Assembly: GCA_964354485.1 (NCBI GenBank)
Contig: CAYGZY010000028.1
Location: 1-10,039, forward strand
Reading direction: 5' to 3'
Length of the DNA: 10,039 bases
From: CAYGXH01 sp964354485
GTDB lineage: Bacteria > Bacteroidota > Ignavibacteria > UBA10030 > SZUA-254
Positions 6,837 through 10,039 of this stretch are shown here, one piece after another. Position numbers and translations under genes: made by a program. The notes below the pieces were generated by a model that worked only from the letters and a program-made list of their open reading frames with translations, was not told the DNA's origin and searched no databases. Position 1 is the stretch's first letter. Each line of letters begins with the position of its first letter.

Positions 6837-9800
6837 TTACTTGATTATTAAATTACCCGCCTTGTCCGTCTTGACCCAATAGGCTTTTCCGGGCTGGAGG
6901 GTATCGGCCTCGGTATATATACCGTCGTATCCGAAGAAACCGGAAATGACCATGTCGGACGGATCTTTCTGCACGCTATCGACATCGATCGGTTGAGTTA
7001 ATGAGCCGATCATGTTCCACCCCAGAACTACCGGAGTCACATCCACAGCATCGTCGATACCTGTGATATCTATTGTATCGGTCGAATCAAATTTTATCCA
7101 ATATCCCACACAGTCACGTATCGTGTCCTCCTGCACATACGAGCCCTTGAAGGTAAAGGCGTCTGAGACAGCGGTCGGATAAAGCGTGATCTTTAGACTA
7201 TCATCGACAATGACCGGCACAGATACCATATTCCATCCTTCCATCATCGAACAACTTATTGTCGTCTTGCCGGATGACACTTCAACCGTAGCAAATGAAG
7301 AGTCAATGAAAGTCGTATCTGATATATACGATGCAATCAGCCAGAGAGTATCGATCGTTCCAACAGCTTCACCGGCCGGTATAACTGCCGAGATTTCAAC
7401 TGTTTCCTGCATGCCAGATGTTATTGATAGCGATGAGTCTTCGGGTGCTAGTACCCAGCCTCGGGTATCATATACATTAAACTTGAGTGTATCCCAGCCA
7501 TTCCCAGTATTGTGTAAAATATATTTCACAATGGCGGTCGAATCAGGTTGTGCACTTCCATTTGAAAGGGTCGAGACATCCAGACCTCTTGCAAGGTATC
7601 CGACAAAAAACGGTGAGAGATACGCATTGTTGTAAACACCCTTCACCTTCCAGGTATTACCGACGAGTGTCGGCGGTTCAATCATAGATTGAGGTATAAT
7701 CTTAAAAAATGAACCATTCCAATGAAGGATATGTAGGTCGCCTGCATCTATACCAGCCGCTTGTCGTTCAGTTTCATCAATATACGCAGTTATGGTAGCA
7801 TCATAATTACCGGATCCGCCTCCACTCTGCGATAAGCTATACCACCGCTTTACCGTGGGGCATCCAAGATCGACCACACCGGCATCATCATACGGATTTC
7901 CGGATGTAACAGAGACGATACTCGATACAGATAGCGGTTGAACCAAGCCGCCGGTAACTGTAATGGTATTCACTGCGTAACCATCAGGTCGTGTGAAAAA
8001 CATTGGAACATTTGTACTATTGCTATGTGTATATGGTCCGCTGGAAATATCTTGTGAGAGATCAAGTTCGAGTAGTGTTCGTTCGATGTCGATGAAACCG
8101 TTGCCAAAAACCGGATCGAATCCGGCAGCACCCATGTCAATTGCAGTTCGCGCGAACTTAGCCTGCACCTGTGCGGGTGTCATGGCTGGACTGCCGGAAA
8201 GAAGAAGCGCCGTCAAGCCTGCCATGTGGGGAGCGGCCGCAGAAGTCCCAAAGAACGGTGGTGGGAAACCGCCGCCGCCATTCACCTGTACCCCATCAAC
8301 AGCAACGAGATCTGGTTTCGGCCGGCTCTGATACGCAGGAAAGTATACATCGTAATTTCCGTTAGAACTGAATGGTTCGATAGATGTTATATTGTTATGC
8401 GGAACAGCTCCAACCGCAATTGCACCAGGAACACCCATTTGTCCCCAAATGCTATTTTGCGGCATGAAGTATTCAGCCCAATTATCCCCATCAATATACA
8501 GACCCAAAAGGCTAGATGGAGCTGCTGCTGAAAATCGATTGATGACAATCTGGAGTGTTTCCGGCGTCGGATAATTGTTTACATGGGATATCATTTCCCA
8601 AGGAGGAGCACCGGGCTGCATATTGATACTCGACCCTCGCATAATGTTAAAATTTTTATCGTAAAGGTAAAGATCGAAATCATTCGGTGGCATACCCCAT
8701 TGATCGTTCCATTCGAGAACAATATTAACCGTTGGATGTGGATCGTTGGGAAAAACAACAATTGTCAGGGCAATATCAGTAGTAAGCGGATTCGGATTGA
8801 AATCATGGAGATCGACAATATGCGCCGGTAGTGGCAGTGGCAGCGGCGCTGGGAGAGGTCGGACAGGTCCAAACGCGGGATGAATATCCGTATATACATC
8901 CTGGTAATGCGATCGCGTAATAAAATTGGGAGGACCATTTGCCCAATTTCCAGCTGCGCTGATGTAGACGACGCCGGTATCAATCGCCCATTTCACTGCG
9001 GCGGCGATAGTCCAGTTCGTAGGTACGGTACCATCTTCAAACATCGGCTGATCGTACCAGTAAAGATCGTCAACGATAACATCGCACTTCTTTTCTCTGA
9101 CTAATCTGTAGATTGCATCCACATGTGCCGCAGATCCGGCAGGATCATACAGAGCACCGTAGAAGTAGAGATCGGCGTCGGGAGCAAGATCATAGATGAT
9201 TTCGAGCATCGCAGTCCCCTCGTCACCCGCACCGATTTTATTACCGTTGTTGAAAGTATAATTACCGGCGCCATAACCTGCGGGAAGATCGCCGGCGGCT
9301 TGTGAATTCGCCCAACTTGCACAACCATCCGAAATCACACCGACATTTATACTGTCACCGGTTACGTTCAGATCGGTACGGACAACATCTGCTTTATGCA
9401 CGCTATCACCCTCGGTAGTGACGGAACCCGCATTAATTCCGCCTCCTGTGATCGGTCGGACCATGAGAACCTCGTTCAAACCTGCTGCGCTTTCAATTTT
9501 ATCGATCGGCATGTAGACTGCAACGAGACCAATATATCCAAGGTCAAGAACCACATCACCGCCAAGCTCGCGTAGTTTCGAGATAAAGGCAGGCGTGATA
9601 TTCTCGGCATGGAGGTAAATTCCCAATCTTCCGGCCGGATCGAAACGACTAACCGCAGAATTATATTTCTCTGCGACATTCATAGTTGACGCGTTTTTTG
9701 CATTAATTCCATCCGCTTTCAATTTTTCGATGGTCTGGATGACCAGATAATTGACCTTACTGAGAGGAGATGGAGACTGCCCGGCCTGAGGATTAACCTT

Positions 9801-9866
9801 TGATACGGTTAATAGCAAAGCAGCAATGAAAAGAAACAGAAAAGATAGAACCAGCTTGTTTTTCAT
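6837..9866 (-). CDS. Secreted subtilase-fold protein with Glu in place of catalytic His, NEW3-like and GWNM modules
   Basis: A 1009-residue exported protein. A signal peptide occupies residues 1-28 (hydrophobic 5-22) and a propeptide about 30-150. The subtilase-like domain (about 155-600) shows Asp180 (VGVISDG), Asn307 (SAAGNW) and Ser542 (GTSAAAP). The position normally held by His in HGT is Glu216 in GDEGTAMLEIIYDLAP. Family knowledge: this 'DEGTAM' type forms a recognisable group sometimes annotated S53-like, and sedolisins (S53) also use Glu instead of His. A beta-rich block (about 325-475, with PLPAPLPLPLP and NDFDLYLYD) is inserted between Asn307 and Ser542. Downstream are a beta domain (about 605-760), a NEW3-like domain (about 763-865, HNTGNGWDTLKF) and a GWNM module to the end. 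No T9SS sorting domain is visible. The start at 9866 follows AAAGGGGCG. Peptidase activity is likely but unproven. Confidence 0.9.
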   Translation of the reverse strand: MKNKLVLSFLFLFIAALLLTVSKVNPQAGQSPSPLSKVNYLVIQTIEKLKADGINAKNASTMNVAEKYNSAVSRFDPAGRLGIYLHAENITPAFISKLRELGGDVVLDLGYIGLVAVYMPIDKIESAAGLNEVLMVRPITGGGINAGSVTTEGDSVHKADVVRTDLNVTGDSINVGVISDGCASWANSQAAGDLPAGYGAGNYTFNNGNKIGAGDEGTAMLEIIYDLAPDADLYFYGALYDPAGSAAHVDAIYRLVREKKCDVIVDDLYWYDQPMFEDGTVPTNWTIAAAVKWAIDTGVVYISAAGNWANGPPNFITRSHYQDVYTDIHPAFGPVRPLPAPLPLPLPAHIVDLHDFNPNPLTTDIALTIVVFPNDPHPTVNIVLEWNDQWGMPPNDFDLYLYDKNFNIMRGSSINMQPGAPPWEMISHVNNYPTPETLQIVINRFSAAAPSSLLGLYIDGDNWAEYFMPQNSIWGQMGVPGAIAVGAVPHNNITSIEPFSSNGNYDVYFPAYQSRPKPDLVAVDGVQVNGGGGFPPPFFGTSAAAPHMAGLTALLLSGSPAMTPAQVQAKFARTAIDMGAAGFDPVFGNGFIDIERTLLELDLSQDISSGPYTHSNSTNVPMFFTRPDGYAVNTITVTGGLVQPLSVSSIVSVTSGNPYDDAGVVDLGCPTVKRWYSLSQSGGGSGNYDATITAYIDETERQAAGIDAGDLHILHWNGSFFKIIPQSMIEPPTLVGNTWKVKGVYNNAYLSPFFVGYLARGLDVSTLSNGSAQPDSTAIVKYILHNTGNGWDTLKFNVYDTRGWVLAPEDSSLSITSGMQETVEISAVIPAGEAVGTIDTLWLIASYISDTTFIDSSFATVEVSSGKTTISCSMMEGWNMVSVPVIVDDSLKITLYPTAVSDAFTFKGSYVQEDTIRDCVGYWIKFDSTDTIDITGIDDAVDVTPVVLGWNMIGSLTQPIDVDSVQKDPSDMVISGFFGYDGIYTEADTLQPGKAYWVKTDKAGNLIIK
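6840..7265 (-). repeat. GWNM module, copy 2 (paralogous to 2381-2806)
   Basis: Encodes residues 868-1009, the extreme C-terminus of the 1009-residue protein. It has the same two half repeats as copy 1: GWNM at 877 and 949, YW(I/V)K at 922 and 996. Conserved blocks include AVSDAFT, GSYV, GWNMIGS, FGY and KAYWVKTDKAG. In copy 1 the chain continues for 233 residues with a T9SS domain; here the stop codon follows four residues after KAGN. Confidence 0.8.
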
Positions 9867-10039
9867 ACATACACGCCCCTTTCGTGATATAGTGTATAAA
9901 TCTTACAATCAGGTATGAAAGCGTCGCTATAAAAAAAATTCCCCGGCGCATTCTCTTCATTCATGCAGCTGTAATTACTTACTAATGCAAGTGAAAATGT
10001 GATTCTGGCGATTGACGTTTTGGAAAGGTAATCAGACAG
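9867..10039 (-). other. Leader region of the 1009-residue gene, with a frame open to the window edge
   Basis: These 173 bases contain no recognised gene. On the minus strand there is a run of eight T (9930-9937), a weak TATACA-type -10 candidate around 9893-9898, and the ribosome binding site. One frame is open for 58 codons from 10039 and stops at 9865-9863, its TGA overlapping the ATG of the peptidase (ATGA). The encoded residues (for example YSCMNEENAPGNFF) resemble no family I know. It may be the tail of an upstream gene in an operon or a chance open frame. Confidence 0.4.
9874..9890 (-). promoter_or_regulatory. Ribosome-binding-site element of the 1009-residue gene, shared with the other peptidase gene
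   Basis: The minus strand reads ATATCACGAAAGGGGCG, ending seven bases before the ATG at 9866. It matches the element at 6576-6593 except for G instead of A in the Shine-Dalgarno core and one missing A. The core AAAGGGG is a slightly weaker Shine-Dalgarno than AAAGGAG. Confidence 0.65.

Noticed and set aside
7186..7635. Plus-strand open frame of 149 codons
   Set aside because: It lies wholly inside the C-terminal coding part of the 1009-residue protein, has no ribosome binding site, and its translation resembles no protein.
7993..8574. Several overlapping plus-strand open frames
   Set aside because: They are antisense to the subtilase domain around the catalytic Ser, which has clear conserved motifs on the minus strand. 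Their Arg/Pro/Ser-rich translations look like shadow sequence.
8820..8855. Short G-rich microrepeat (GGCAGTGGCAGCGG) as a possible regulatory repeat
   Set aside because: It is simply the coding DNA of the proline-leucine stretch PLPAPLPLPLP in the 1009-residue protein.
6837..9866. The 1009-residue gene as a pseudogene because the catalytic His is missing
   Set aside because: The frame is intact over 3 kb and the other catalytic residues and flanking motifs are kept. Glu at this site is also known from related families.

Overview
The window looks like chromosomal DNA from a member of the FCB group of bacteria, most likely Ignavibacteriota/Chlorobiota-type or another deep Bacteroidota relative. 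The main clue is the C-terminus of the 1630-residue peptidase: an 'NFPNPFNPST' type A sorting signal of the type IX secretion system (T9SS). The 'DIGADEY' and 'GWNM.SVP...GYWVK' modules and the sigma/anti-sigma/LNL-protein operon fit the same lineage. The lineage call rests on family style, not on a marker gene. All supported genes lie on the minus strand and I see no believable gene on the plus strand.

Reading in the direction of transcription (high to low coordinates): (1) 10039-9867 is a leader region. (2) 9866-6837 encodes a secreted subtilase-fold protein of 1009 residues. Its catalytic His is replaced by Glu, a beta-rich block is inserted in the catalytic domain, and the C-terminus consists of NEW3-like and GWNM modules with no recognisable T9SS signal. 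(3) 6836-6572 is an AT-rich spacer holding two imperfect inverted repeats. (4) 6571-1679 encodes a 1630-residue secreted S8 peptidase with an intact triad, a right-handed beta-helix stalk, an Fn3-like domain, a GWNM module and a T9SS type A signal. (5) 1637-1608 is a strong hairpin, probably the terminator of that gene. (6) 1396-842, 845-234 and 204-1 form an operon: ECF sigma factor, zinc-finger (HX3CX2C) membrane anti-sigma factor overlapping it by 4 bp, and the start of a small secreted protein resembling the Spy/CpxP class, cut by the window edge.

The two peptidases are linked by a paralogous C-terminal module and by a nearly identical 17/18-base element at their ribosome binding sites. 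They look like a co-evolved pair of surface or secreted proteins with different architectures. The adjacent sigma operon is a typical envelope-sensing unit. Whether it controls the peptidases is not shown by the sequence: an ECF-like promoter is visible in front of the sigma gene, and I could not find the same motif in front of either peptidase gene.

No tRNA, rRNA, CRISPR array, insertion sequence or phage gene is visible. The points most worth following are the His-to-Glu subtilase without a sorting signal, the shared ribosome-binding-site element, and a frame open to the window edge that ends in an ATGA overlap with the 1009-residue gene.
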